A stretch of 64,000 nt of DNA from positions 1,240,001-1,304,000 of the forward strand of contig JBAIAA010000095.1 of NCBI GenBank assembly GCA_037893245.1, in the 5' to 3' direction. A program made the position numbers and the translations under genes. The notes below the pieces were generated by a model. The model saw only the letters and a program-made list of their open reading frames with translations. It ran no database searches and was not told the DNA's origin. The stretch is from Crossaster papposus (lineage: Eukaryota > Echinodermata > Asteroidea > Velatida > Solasteridae). Below are positions 42,048 through 54,000 of the stretch, one piece after another. Position 1 is the first letter of the stretch, and each line of letters starts with the position of its first letter.

Positions 42048-45000
42048 GTGAGTTGAAGGAAATATTATCCTTTGAATCGACTTCTGAAGCAACCTCGATC
42101 AATTTGGTAATTTTTTTTCGCTGCGCAAGCGTCGCGCAGACGGGGCTTGCAGTAGGATATCTAAACTCATCACAAAAAGTATCGAGACACTTTCAAATGA
42201 GCCAATAATTAACGGCCCGAAAGGGTATAGATTAATCAAAGCAAATATCCCAGTGCATAATTTTGTTCTGCGTATTTTGACACCTCGATTGTTGAGATAC
42301 GATTTTGCGGAGCGAAGTTATTGTCATTTTAATGGTCGTAGGTCCAGATTTCAAAAGTGACAATCATCCCTATAGAAGCAGGTTTGCATTATTGTTTTGA
42401 ATGATCAGGTTCTGCTTCTGTATCTATAGGGATGATTGTCACTTTTGAAACTGGACCTACGACCATTGAAATGATAATAACTCCGCTCTGCAACATCGTA
42501 TCTCAACAATCGAGGTGTCAAAATACGCAGAACAAAATTATGCACTGGGCTATTTGCTTCGATTAATCCATACCCTTTCGGGCCGTTAATGATTGGCTCA
42601 TTTGTAAGTGTCTCGATACTTTTTGCGATGAGTTTATATTGAGTCAGTCTTACATACGCACTGTGGACCTCCAAACAATTGACGTCCACAGGATGCGAGA
42701 AGAGGTTACGGTTTGTGGACTTGGACAGGTCCACAGTCCGTTTTGCCCTCTCTGAAAAAGAACTTCAGAGGGGAAACGGGTTAGGGTTATATAGAGAAAA
42801 GGTAAGAGGGACAGTTGAGAGGCCTAGAGGTTAAATTTGTTTTGGGGAAGCGAGAAAAATGAGTATTTAGTCAACTTTTCTTAACTACACGAAGACAAAG
42901 GAATGTCCACAGTACGTATGTAAGGTAAAGCTAATTGAGTGGTCAAATGCTTTGGAGAGATCAATAAAAGCTTTTGCTCAAATTCGGGCTGCCTTGTTTA
43001 TTCTAACTGGCGCAATTTGTAACATCATCCTCCATGGTCACAGTATATCCTCTCCTACTTTCCCCGCCAGATCTGGGTATGAAAAAGCCTCGGCGACCTT
43101 TGACCCCAATGCCTTGAACGTTGACGTGTCGGGCAAGTCTTACATGATAACGGGATCCAACACCGGAATCGGGAAAGCCGTCACCATGGCAATAGCAAAA
43201 CGAGGTAAAACGAACGTTTTGTATTAAATGGGTACCTGTGAATGTAGAGAATAAACCCCCGTCATCTGATTGGTCGATCGTGGATCACGTGCGCGGTGCA
43301 AAACAGTTATATTCAATGGTTCCATCCATCCGAATAACTGCACAGAGTTATTGACTCTTTGCAATCTAACTGCAACACTGTTACACATGGGGTTCCCCAG
43401 GGGTCAATACTGTTGTTTATCATATTCATTATTGACTTATCTTCTGTTATCACCCCTTCAGAGGATATGCTTGCTCGTCTTAATTGGGCTCCTTTTTCAA
43501 AAAGAGTTAAGTCAAAAAAGGCTGTCCTTGTTTTCAAAAGTCTCAACAAAATGACTCCTTTGTACATGACAAATATTTTTACACCACTTTACAGTTATTC
43601 GCGAAACAAGGCAATCAACCCACACGGCACTAACAGTTCCTTTCGCCCCAAAAGAATGCTACGCCACAAGTTTCGCTTAACCCTATATCATTTGTTTAAC
43701 CCTACAGTCAATCTGTTTAGTTTATTTCCCTTTGAACCTTTACCACAAACCAACGAGAAATTGTGTATGACTCGCCACTTTATGTTACCTTAAGTTTGGC
43801 AATAAAAAAAGCCTTCCTATGTTTGGGAGGTAAACAAATGGTGTGTGTATACATTAAAGTCCACGTTTTTGGACGCTAAGATTATATTCCATACAGCTAT
43901 ACTGACAAATATCTAGTACGAACTTTAGAGTCAGCCAATCTCTTGCGGTTTTTATTGACCTCCATACAGATATTACAGAATTTAATGATAACACTGAACA
44001 AGTTGAAAAAACCCAATTCTACACAAGCTTAGGGCTGCGAGCAACTCGGGCCAAGTTCGATCAAGGAACTATATTTAACTAGTGGTTAGTTCGTGACGTC
44101 ATTAGGGCATGCGCACTGAAGTTGAAGTGCGAACGACTAGACTCTAGTCGAACTACTGATAACTGCCAAACTGGTCCTCTCTGTACTGTGCTATTAAATC
44201 GGCTATTGGTTACCATCGATGCGACCAACTGCGGTAGGCTGGTCGTGAATAGTCGACTAGACTAGTCCAACCATTGTCGACTAGCCCGAGTTCGATCAGA
44301 GTTAGTCAAACTATAGTTAACTATAGTCCTTGATCGAACTTGGCCATGGTGGCACGTTGAGGGACCCAGGCCCCGAGTACCCAAAGCCCAGTCCTATACA
44401 TAAGAGTTATAGGGCGTTTACCAAACGGGGCTTGAGGCTTGGGGCTAGGCTCGGGCTTGGCTTGGGCTTGGCTAGGCTCGGGCTTCATCACAAAGCAAAA
44501 TGGCGGCCAAAACGATTCGTACGGTCAGGATTCGGGAGGCTTCGGCTGGCGTGTGACTTCGGTTATCGATACTCGGCTCGGCGCGCATCGCGAACTGTAT
44601 ATTGGTTTTTTTATCGGTGGTGATATGAAATTTCGTCTGACAAAGTTTATTCTTCGAAGGTTTTCAAAATATACAATGAATTTTAGTAGGTATTTTTAGG
44701 AAATACAGTAGGGGGTGTTGAAGTAGATGCCGAGTTGAGTGCTTCTAGATTTTGTCCGATGTATTTTTTAGTGTCTTGTAGGCCTATTCATATTTGTAGT
44801 GTCTTCGAGGTGGGGTGGTTGAGTATCAGTACTTAGTACGAAATACTTCGAGGGTCACGTCTGAAGCACCAATTAATAAACAAACCCCTGTGATAAGAAT
44901 TCTCAGTTAACACAGTACTGCATTTCACTGGTGCAGGATTTTGTGCATTAATTAATACAACAATAATTAATTCCAGCAGTCAGTATCAATAACATTTTCA

Positions 45001-48000
45001 ATGTCAATTTCAATATTTGTTTTCTTCTCTTTTTAATTAATGCTGTTTTATTCAATAAATACAATTTCAATTAAATATTAATGTGTGAAGACAAAGGTTA
45101 TTTGAGCATGACATGGTAATGAAATAATGTTTCTTTTTAAAGGAATACTTCATTATGAGGTAACTTATTAGCATATCTTCCCAATTAGTTTTGTTTATCC
45201 TGAAGTTTAGGAAAGGCATTCCAATAAAGTGCATTTTTACTGTACATACATGTACTGTTACAAATAAGAATATACGTTGTTCATTTTTAGAATCTTCAAA
45301 GTCATCATGGTTTATTCATTGGTCCAAAGTGTGACGCAAGATATTCATTATTTAATGCAAGTAGTGCATTCACATTTCACAATAAACAATATTTTCATCT
45401 TTAAAATGACAAGGGACAGGAAATTTAGCAATGTGAAGAACACCAGTCCAAACCAGTAAATTAAATATATATTGTTTTACTTTCGAGCGGAGTTCTATAC
45501 ATGTAAAGAATAATAAGATAAAAACATAAACACAAATGTATGCCAATTGCGCAAACATGAGTCCAAAATTACCACATAGAAATAAAAGAGAGGAGCATGT
45601 TGTCAACTGTTTAAATATACATTTTACCATTCAAGTAGTATTTGCAATGACTGTCGTTTCCAGTCCGTTTGCTTTACTCCTTAAACAAGAGGACATTAGG
45701 GGTGATGCTTTTTCAGAGGTGGAGAAAAAGAATGACCCTTTATATACACTGTAATGTATAATTGTTGAGAGTGTAGAATTCAAGTTAACATAAATTTTGG
45801 GGTGATCATGTGCCCCCCCCCCCCCAATCTCCAGTACAGTCTTTGAAGTTGTGCTGCAATGTCAGCCCTTATATTGGATAAACTGTAAACATTTATGTTG
45901 AATGCCCTAAGATATTCCTTGTAGTATATTTGTGTATTAAAATATTCCTGTTAACTTGCATTTTTAAGCTCAATCTATTAAAATAGGCTATGAAAAATAA
46001 AGCAATGGGACAACTTTGCAAGTAATATTGTGGTGCTTTTTTAAACCCAAAGAAATATGATCTATCTTTGAATTGAGATTTCCAAAGATTTGAGAGATTC
46101 AGAGTTGCTGGAGACTGATGGCATAACCATTGCTTGTGTCATTTCTCCCTTGAACAAACAGTGGTACCATTGTAGCATGTCTCTCCATTATATGTAGCCT
46201 CATACAGCTGCCAGCCAGAAGGACTTCAGTGGTGCCTAGTTTAGGACTCTTGATTTCTGAAAAGAATATACAAGTGAAATGTTTAAATGATCAAAAAGTA
46301 ATATAAAAGAAATGAATACAATGGCTGCTTGTTAGCAGTCTAGTTTTCAATCTTGCTGCAACAAAACGTAATCATCAGTGCTCTATTTTCAAAGATTTTC
46401 CATTCACAATGCTCTCATACAAGGGAAATTTTGTTTCGTCACTATAGTCGAATGATGCTAATAAATCAGTATATATACATGTACATATTTAAATATCATT
46501 GTTTGTTTGGGTTTCTTTGTGGGGGGGAGGGGGGGGGTGTAAAAAAATATGTAATATTATTTTTAATATGTTAATTAAAAAATGCCACAATGACTGGAAT
46601 TTTTACCCTGCTGAGGTATCTGCCAGATTGTACAGGTGGGTTTATATTTGTGAATTTGTTTCTTCTCACGGAAAGCAGTGTACAGAGCTGACATACAGTG
46701 AGCACATCGCTAAAGTAAAGGGCAGAGCCCGTTATCTAATTTGCTTTATTCTGATGCAAAATTACATTAACTAGTGATAATTGTTACAGGTCATACCTGT
46801 GGTCATGTCATGGTGCATAGCCCTGTCTGTCACCAACATTCTGAAGTGCTGGCCGTATTCACTCCAAAGTCCAATTTCCACGTTTCTTAAAGAGAGAAAG
46901 TTAACTTAAGTTAAGTTCAGTTAACACAAACTAATCAAAAATTGACACAACAGTTTATTTAAAGACCATGGTCCTAGTCTGGATGGCAATCGTGTACATG
47001 TACTGTAGTTTCACTCCCATTTTTTACAAGTTCTATTCTAAAATTGCTTTTGCGTTTGAAAGCCAATTAAAAAGTGACTTTTCCAGCTTCAAGCAGTCAT
47101 TGTTCTTCAGATTTGAACCCATTATTTTTTTATTTTTGATAAGTGGTTTTGAAGAAAATGTGACTCAGTGTCTTACCCTTTTTGCACAGTCATGTTTATT
47201 GCAATCTTGTGTTTTTGTGTCATGCCGGTTGTCGGTTTTTCCCCAAACCATAGGCCCAACCCTCTTTCCACGAAGTTTTGCTTGCTGGTACATGTAAATA
47301 CTTGCATGATTCCAAATCATGATTTTTCCTACTTGTATCATCGTCAAATTCATCCTCATAAAATTGCCTTTTTTGTTTGTACTAAATTGTAGTCTTATTC
47401 CTACGTTTAACCGTACACTCACGCAGTGGACTTCCCTGTTCCCAGCATAGCCATAGCGTACGACAGCGGAATCAAACACACCGACAAAAACGCCGAGTTG
47501 TGGCCCAAAATATTGGCAAAAATAACATGGCAAGTCACTTACATTGTACACTGGAATTTCGCTTTGCCTGGCTCAGCTCCTGTGGCTAAAGGGTTGTTCA
47601 ATCGACGTCAAAATCCTTCAATGTCAGCACAAAAGAGAAAATAAATGCCGCACATAGTGTTTTTCAAGATGGCGATTCGCTGAAAGGTTTTACACCGTGA
47701 CTTCATCAAGCCCGGCGTTAGCCAGCTTTCGCGAGGCTTGGTGGGGCTTCGGAATACAGCCTGAAATCTAGCCCCGGGCTTACTTCGCGTAGCCTAGCCC
47801 GTCGTTTAGTATGAGGCTTCAAAATGGCGCCGTAAAAATCTAGCCTAAGCCTAGCTCTAGCCAGAGTTGTAACCAAGTCATTTTTTCTCAAGTCAAGTCA
47901 AGTCACAAGTCAAATTTTCTCAAGTCAAGTCAAGTCTCGAGTCAAATTTTCTCAAGTCAAGTCAAGTCACAAGTCAAATTTTCCCAAGTCAAGTCAAGTC

Positions 48001-51000
48001 ACAAGTCACTTTTTGTCAAGTCAAGTCACAAGTCACAAGTCATTTATAGTCGCGAATGAAAGTCAACTTTCAAGAAATATTTTGACAAACTTGAAGTACA
48101 TATCCACAATCTGTGTATTTGGAATCCAGCACACCAACAAAATGCCAAAAATTTACATTTTCGACAAGAGATATCGGCAAGCTGCAGTTCACAATAAGGT
48201 CGGAAATGATGGCTTCTGAGATGGCACGCTGACGGGGATGATTGTTATCGTAAACAACAGCAACATCTTTGGTGAAGAAGGATGATAAACTGCTCTGGCC
48301 ACTGCTTGCAACAGAGGAAATCAACTTAGTTTTAACTTCAGTGTACTCGGCATACCTGATACAAACAAAACAAAATAAAAATTGTTATTATTTGCAAACT
48401 AATAAATTTATGTCATTCAACTTGTAGCTGTATACAAGTTCCGACTTGTAAATATTTACAAAAATTAAAAGTTATCCCAGCAGTCGACTTTTTTAGCATT
48501 AATACAGTAGGTGCCCAAATATGGTTAGATTCTTAGAAAATGTGCTATAGTACCGTATTTTTAATATTTTGTAAGGAAAACAACCAACCAGCATTCCCCA
48601 TAGCCACCAGTTTTGAGTTTTCTCAAGAAGAGCCCCCCCCCCCCCCCCCCCCCCCCCCCATCCCTAAAATAATATACGGTAATAACAAACAAATAACAAA
48701 CATCGTCATTCCCCACTCCGGCACGCGTCATGGTCGTGCATGTCCATGATGCCATGTGAAATCAAATTGATATTGATCTTTCGGGACTTTCGCAACATCG
48801 TTAGTTGTAACGGAAACATGTTTTTTTGAAACGATTGTATCATTGTACGAGTGCATCATGCATGTACACAAATTGTACATATGCTGCATTTATTTCGTGA
48901 GAAAAAATCAAATGTTCAAACTTACTTTTTAGAACGTGATTTCAGGTGGCGAACGAAATTTGATGTCGTCGAAGGTCCATCAACTACCTGTGTGTCACAT
49001 GTTCTGCACACAGCACTTCTCTTTTTTAGCGAACTTTCGTAACTTTTAAATCCGAAAGTAACTACTTTTGGTGTCCAACACGACATGATTGATCAGGCCT
49101 ACCGTACATAGCAACAAGCTTGTGTGTACATGTGCGCGCGTACACGGCCGGGTGTACTATGTACGCATGCTATGCGCATGCACTCAAAGCATGCGCGCTG
49201 AGATAAACAACTTACCAAATGCATGTGTATCGGTGATATAAGGAGAATTTGAACATTACGCACGTGAAATGTTTTAAAATTCTCTTTTTAGGGGGTAAAC
49301 CATTTAAAAAGTACATGTACCCTATAATGTTTACACTAATAAATCAATACAGTTTGAGTCAAAATAGTTATTCGGTTTCGTTTACGGTAAATTTGCGATA
49401 ATTTGTTCAACACTTTTCAAATTCTTAAAACAATTAACAATGTCACTATAACCTCGTTTCCAGCTGTCTGTTAAATTGTGTTGAATGTTAATGCACAGCT
49501 TTTAACAGTGAAAGCTCACACAGCTTCCACTACGACGGATTGGAAGACTATACATGTAGGCCGTAGGCGATGTAGCCCACACTTTGACTTTGCAATGTAA
49601 TATTGCATGTGCGTAGCTAGCCGTACACACAGTACATGCAGTACATAGTACAGATTCGCGACGCGGCAAAAACATTTTTGCCGTCACAAAAATACATCGG
49701 CTGCCGTGGCCGGATTGAACTTCAAATTTGTTTAAATAACATACAAATAGTAAATACATGATGACTTGCAATGTCGTCAAGTCAAATTTACTCAAGTCAA
49801 GTCAAGTCACAAGTCATTTTTCGTCAAGTCAAGTCAAGTCACAAGTCATTTTTCTCCAAGTCAAGTCAAGTCGCAAGTCACAAAAATTGGCGACTCGAGT
49901 CGGACTCGAGTCCAAGTCACCGACTCGAGTCAACAACACTGGCTCTAGCCTCCGTTTCGTAAAGGCCCATAGAACCAAAATATTTAACAGTTGAGTAAAC
50001 TCGAGTTACGAACAGAGTTTGCGGCTTTAATTAACAAAAGGAAGAACGTCAGCAACCAGGGGCCAATTTCATAGAGCTGCTAATAAGCACACAAATTTGC
50101 TTAGCATGAAAAATTTTCCTTGGAAAAAACAAGGTTACAGACCAAATTTTCACGTAATCTTTATTGTTTTCGATTAATAATCAGCTGGTTTTTGGCTTTA
50201 ATAGTATGACTTCCCATACCTTTATCATAGGGGCATACCATACCAAATAAAAGTTTAAATGTTTTGAAATGTTTAGCTGTTTTCTGTGAGAGATATTCTA
50301 TATAATGTGCTGGGGAGTAATTCTACCTTTCAAAACATTTCAAAAGGTTTTGAAAGGTCAAACCATGTATGCATAGCAACTGTACTGATATTTGGTTGAG
50401 CAATAGCTCCACCTTTCATTTCCTTTTGCAAGGCTTTGGAAGGTCTGGCCGTTTTCTGATAGACTTCCTATACCTTTATCATAGGGTATACCATAGCCCA
50501 GTTTTTCTACCTTTCAATTCCTTTCAAAAGGTATTGAAAGGTGTGGTAGTGCAGTAGCAACAAATTCTGGAGCGTTTTGAAAGGTTCATACTTTTTTATA
50601 TTCATTTTGCCCCGTAAGCAGATTTTGAAAGGTTTTGAAAGGTGAAACCATAGGAGGGAAAATCTGGCAGGCCTAATGTTATTTTTTTCTTGTTTCTGGA
50701 CCAACATGACCAACGTTATGACTTATCCTACTTATATGCGTAGAAGAAGTGTAAATACCCATCTCATTTATGTCGCAAATGTAAACAAAGCGGTTGCCAT
50801 CTTTTCAACAAGAGTTTGACTAGAGCCGTTCGAGCGAACTGCATTTGAGCATGCGCATTGGTAAAGCAGAGACCGACTAATGGTTGACTCATGGTTGACT
50901 ATAGTTCGCGCCCGAACTTAAAAGTTGTTATTGTCGTGGCTTTGTCGTTTATATATACAGGCGGTGTTATCCACATGCTGTGTCAGTTTCAAGAAGACGA

Positions 51001-54000
51001 TACGCGCAAGGAGATCATGGAAGCCTGTGGGAACAAGGTTGGTACAAATTAGTGAAGTTGGTAGTAAGAATTGGCGCGGAGCTTACTCCCGCCCTCTTCG
51101 CCCTCCGCCCCCCTCGACAAACATTTATTGGCATAAATCTATTTTTCTGACTCCTATGGCCAACCTATTATAAAAATGTGTATATTAACGCATGCACATA
51201 TCCACTTATATTATCGCCGGATGCTCAATGCGCTCATATTAAAAAATATCTTGCTTATTTGAAAGTAAATAACGATTGTAGGCATCCAGCAAAATGATTG
51301 AGTTAGATATTCTGTTGTTGTTTCAGCATCCATGATTGTAAACTCTTGGACAGGTCATTTAAACGATATGTACTATACATACACACCCCCCAAATCCACC
51401 CATTCGTGATCATTCAAGCAATTACCAATGGTGTATCCTGCCTTTAAACGACGGGCTCTAAAGGGAGATCGCAGGAAAACAAATTCTCCTATCCTGAATA
51501 TTGTCTTTTTTTCCCAGAATGTGTATATGCACGTGCTAGACTTGTCGCAGTCCCGACGCGTGTATCAATTTGCTAAAGAATTTGCAGAGAGCCACGATTC
51601 GTTGGATTGTTTGGTAAGTCTATAGAAAACCCAACTTTTCGCAAATTTTTATTCTTTCTCTGTGAGTATGAATATTGTATGAAATGAATTAACGGAACAA
51701 CGGGAATTAACGTGCTTAAGCGAAGTACCTATCGTACCACCCTCAACGTGAAAACAGAACCGTAGTAGTAACTACCCAGTGACGTAACTTTGGTTCAGGG
51801 TGCCCGGGGGCAAGAATGGGTTGGGTGCCCCCTGACCAAATGCGGGGGCCTACAAGTCAGCTCGAATTGAACATATACCAGGTAGAAGTTAGAACGCATA
51901 TTATAACTCCCTCGTTTAACCGTTTTGGCTTGGTGGGTTGAGGGCGCTCAACCTATTTACAATATGAACATTCAGACCAAGGCGGATATTTCGATACCAG
52001 TACTGATATATATCAAAAGCTATGATCAGACAGCTTGATGTCTTCTCAAGATTTCGATAGTTATGGTCAAAAGTGGAATCCTATGTCAGGTGGGGAAAGG
52101 TTTCCACTTCCAAAAGTCCATTGCAAACAAAGTATCATCGTGGGTACCAGACCCGCCGGGTGCCCCCTAGCCCGATGGCCAAGTGATTCTATGCCCTGTA
52201 GAATCATATCAGAAATGCAATGGTTAGGCTGATTGAAGTGGTGACCGACGGGGGTGTCTAGTTTTTTGGTGTTGACAGTCGATCAATGACCGTAGAAACG
52301 CTTTTTTAAGGCATTTTTTTGTCTCTCCGACATACTGAACTCCACAAAACCTGCAAGATAATTCCCTCAATGCTAATCACACCATTTTTTGTAATTTGGA
52401 ACATTAATTGTTTTTGGAGTAGAAAATGCGCGTTTTTCGGCTGCAGTCTCGCGTATCACTAAGGCGTTTTTTGCGTGTTCACGGTGCGTCGTGGGGGTCG
52501 CCATCTTTATTTTCGCGCTGCGTTTTGTGGTCTTAAAAAAAGAGAGGGGGTTACAAAACCTTTGTGCTTCGACTTCGGCTTCGCGTTGAAATTCCGAATC
52601 ACCGAGAAGCAAATCGAAATAGAAGCAATGAGAAATAAGCGAACTTGTAGGTTCACATCAATAAATTCTGAAGAAAAAAACAGGCACCAGAATGTGACCG
52701 GAGTTCCCCGAAGTTGGGTGCTTAAAAGCCAAATACGAAACGAAGCCAGGGATTCGAAAAGGGTCGTCGTTGTACCTAATTTCCCGCCACCTGTTTTTTT
52801 TTTAATGTAGCAAGCTATACCGAGTTTGTTAAAGTCCAATAACTTCAATAAGTAATAAGTACCCAATCGCCATGTTAGGCCAATATTTATGTTGTCTACC
52901 GATACAATTTGTACCCATATTCCAGATTAACTGTGCCGGTTGCATGCCGCTGACACCTCAATTTACAGAAGACGGCTTGGAGCTCTGTCATGCGGTCAAC
53001 ACAGTGGGGCCTTACATTCTCACAACCTCGCTTCTCCCTCTATTTACCAAGACCGCCGGTGCGAGAGTTGTGAGTTGCAAGTTTGTCCATTTTCTTCTCC
53101 CATAAAATAAGCCAGTTCGATATTTCCACTGCGCATGTGCACATGTAGATTTGACGATTTTTTCTTTCGAGATAAACATTTCAGCAATTGCGTGCAAAAG
53201 CATATAGCAGGTACCAGCAAATTTAAAGAGATCGTCGTGTTCTAAAGTTACTAAGTAACATTTTTTGTTTTACGTTTTGGTGTTTTCAGGTGTTTTGTGT
53301 GGCCAAACTTTTGTTCGAACAAAGTTCCCATCGCCTTTTCGATTTCACAAGAAAATGCACAAAATGCGGATTCGGTTACCACGTCCTCCATAGCCTTGTG
53401 TGCATTTGTCTGCCGCGTTTATCCCAAGAGAAAAATTGTTGAATCTTGTTGTGCACATGCGCAGTTGGAATGTCGAAGTGGCTTATTATACAGAACGACT
53501 AGGTTGTATTCCTGCCAAAGAGGGCGCTGTAGCGACGCCAGTCTGGCAGATCACGTTTGTTTAAGTAGTTTAGTAACTTTAATAACTTTAATACAACAAT
53601 ATTATGGACAAATTCAAAAAAGAAAGAAAAAAAGAGAGCTGTAGGTATGCCTAAATTAACAAGGATTATCGTCCATTCATAATTACCTAAGACAGTTACC
53701 CATTCCTATTGGTCGAAAGCGCGTCATGTGGCCGGTATTAAACGGATGATAAAGTCTGGTTCCCAGACCCCGTTGCTATTTGCACTTCACAAACGAGGTC
53801 CGGCAGCTAGTCCGATACCCGGACCAGGCAGAATTTGGTACAGCTGACCTTTAACCCTTGAATTATCGAACTTGTCTATGGAAATGTGTACATTTTGTTT
53901 CACACAGCGAATTGTACTCTTATATAAAACTTATGTTTGAAAAGAAATAATTGTGTGTACTTTTTTCTAGATTTATGTTTCAGCCGGAGCAGCTTATGTA

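Larger units (their letters stand above)
47862..49941 (-). mobile_element. hAT transposon derivative (2,080 bp) with exact 8-bp TSD
   Basis: Ends CAGAGTTGTAACC and AACACTG (inverse CAGTGTTGTTGACTCG), flanked by GCTCTAGC at 47854-47861 and 49942-49949. Both subterminal regions carry tandem CAAGTCAAGTCAAGTCACAA repeats. It retains the first part of a BED-zinc-finger hAT transposase on the minus strand and lacks the catalytic remainder, so it cannot move alone. Confidence 0.85.
44412..49968. mobile_element. TIR-bounded segment, GGGCGTTTACCAAACGG ends (about 3.47 kb without the hAT insert)
   Basis: Left GGGCGTTTACCAAACGG (44412-44428) and right inverse of GGGCCTTTACGAAACGG (49952-49968), flanked by ATA on both sides. 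Both subterminal zones are rich in AGGCTTGGGGCTAGGC-type motifs. A hAT element is nested near the right end. The interior carries a small spliced reading frame on the minus strand. The superfamily is not assigned. Confidence 0.5.

Noticed and set aside
47165..47551. 128-residue minus-strand frame starting MYNVSDLP
   Set aside because: Only its short internal MAMLGTGKST part fits a splice donor in phase with downstream exons; the rest lacks support.
48540..48755. Poly-Pro and poly-Gly frames near 48.6 kb
   Set aside because: Produced by a poly-C run inside the hAT element.
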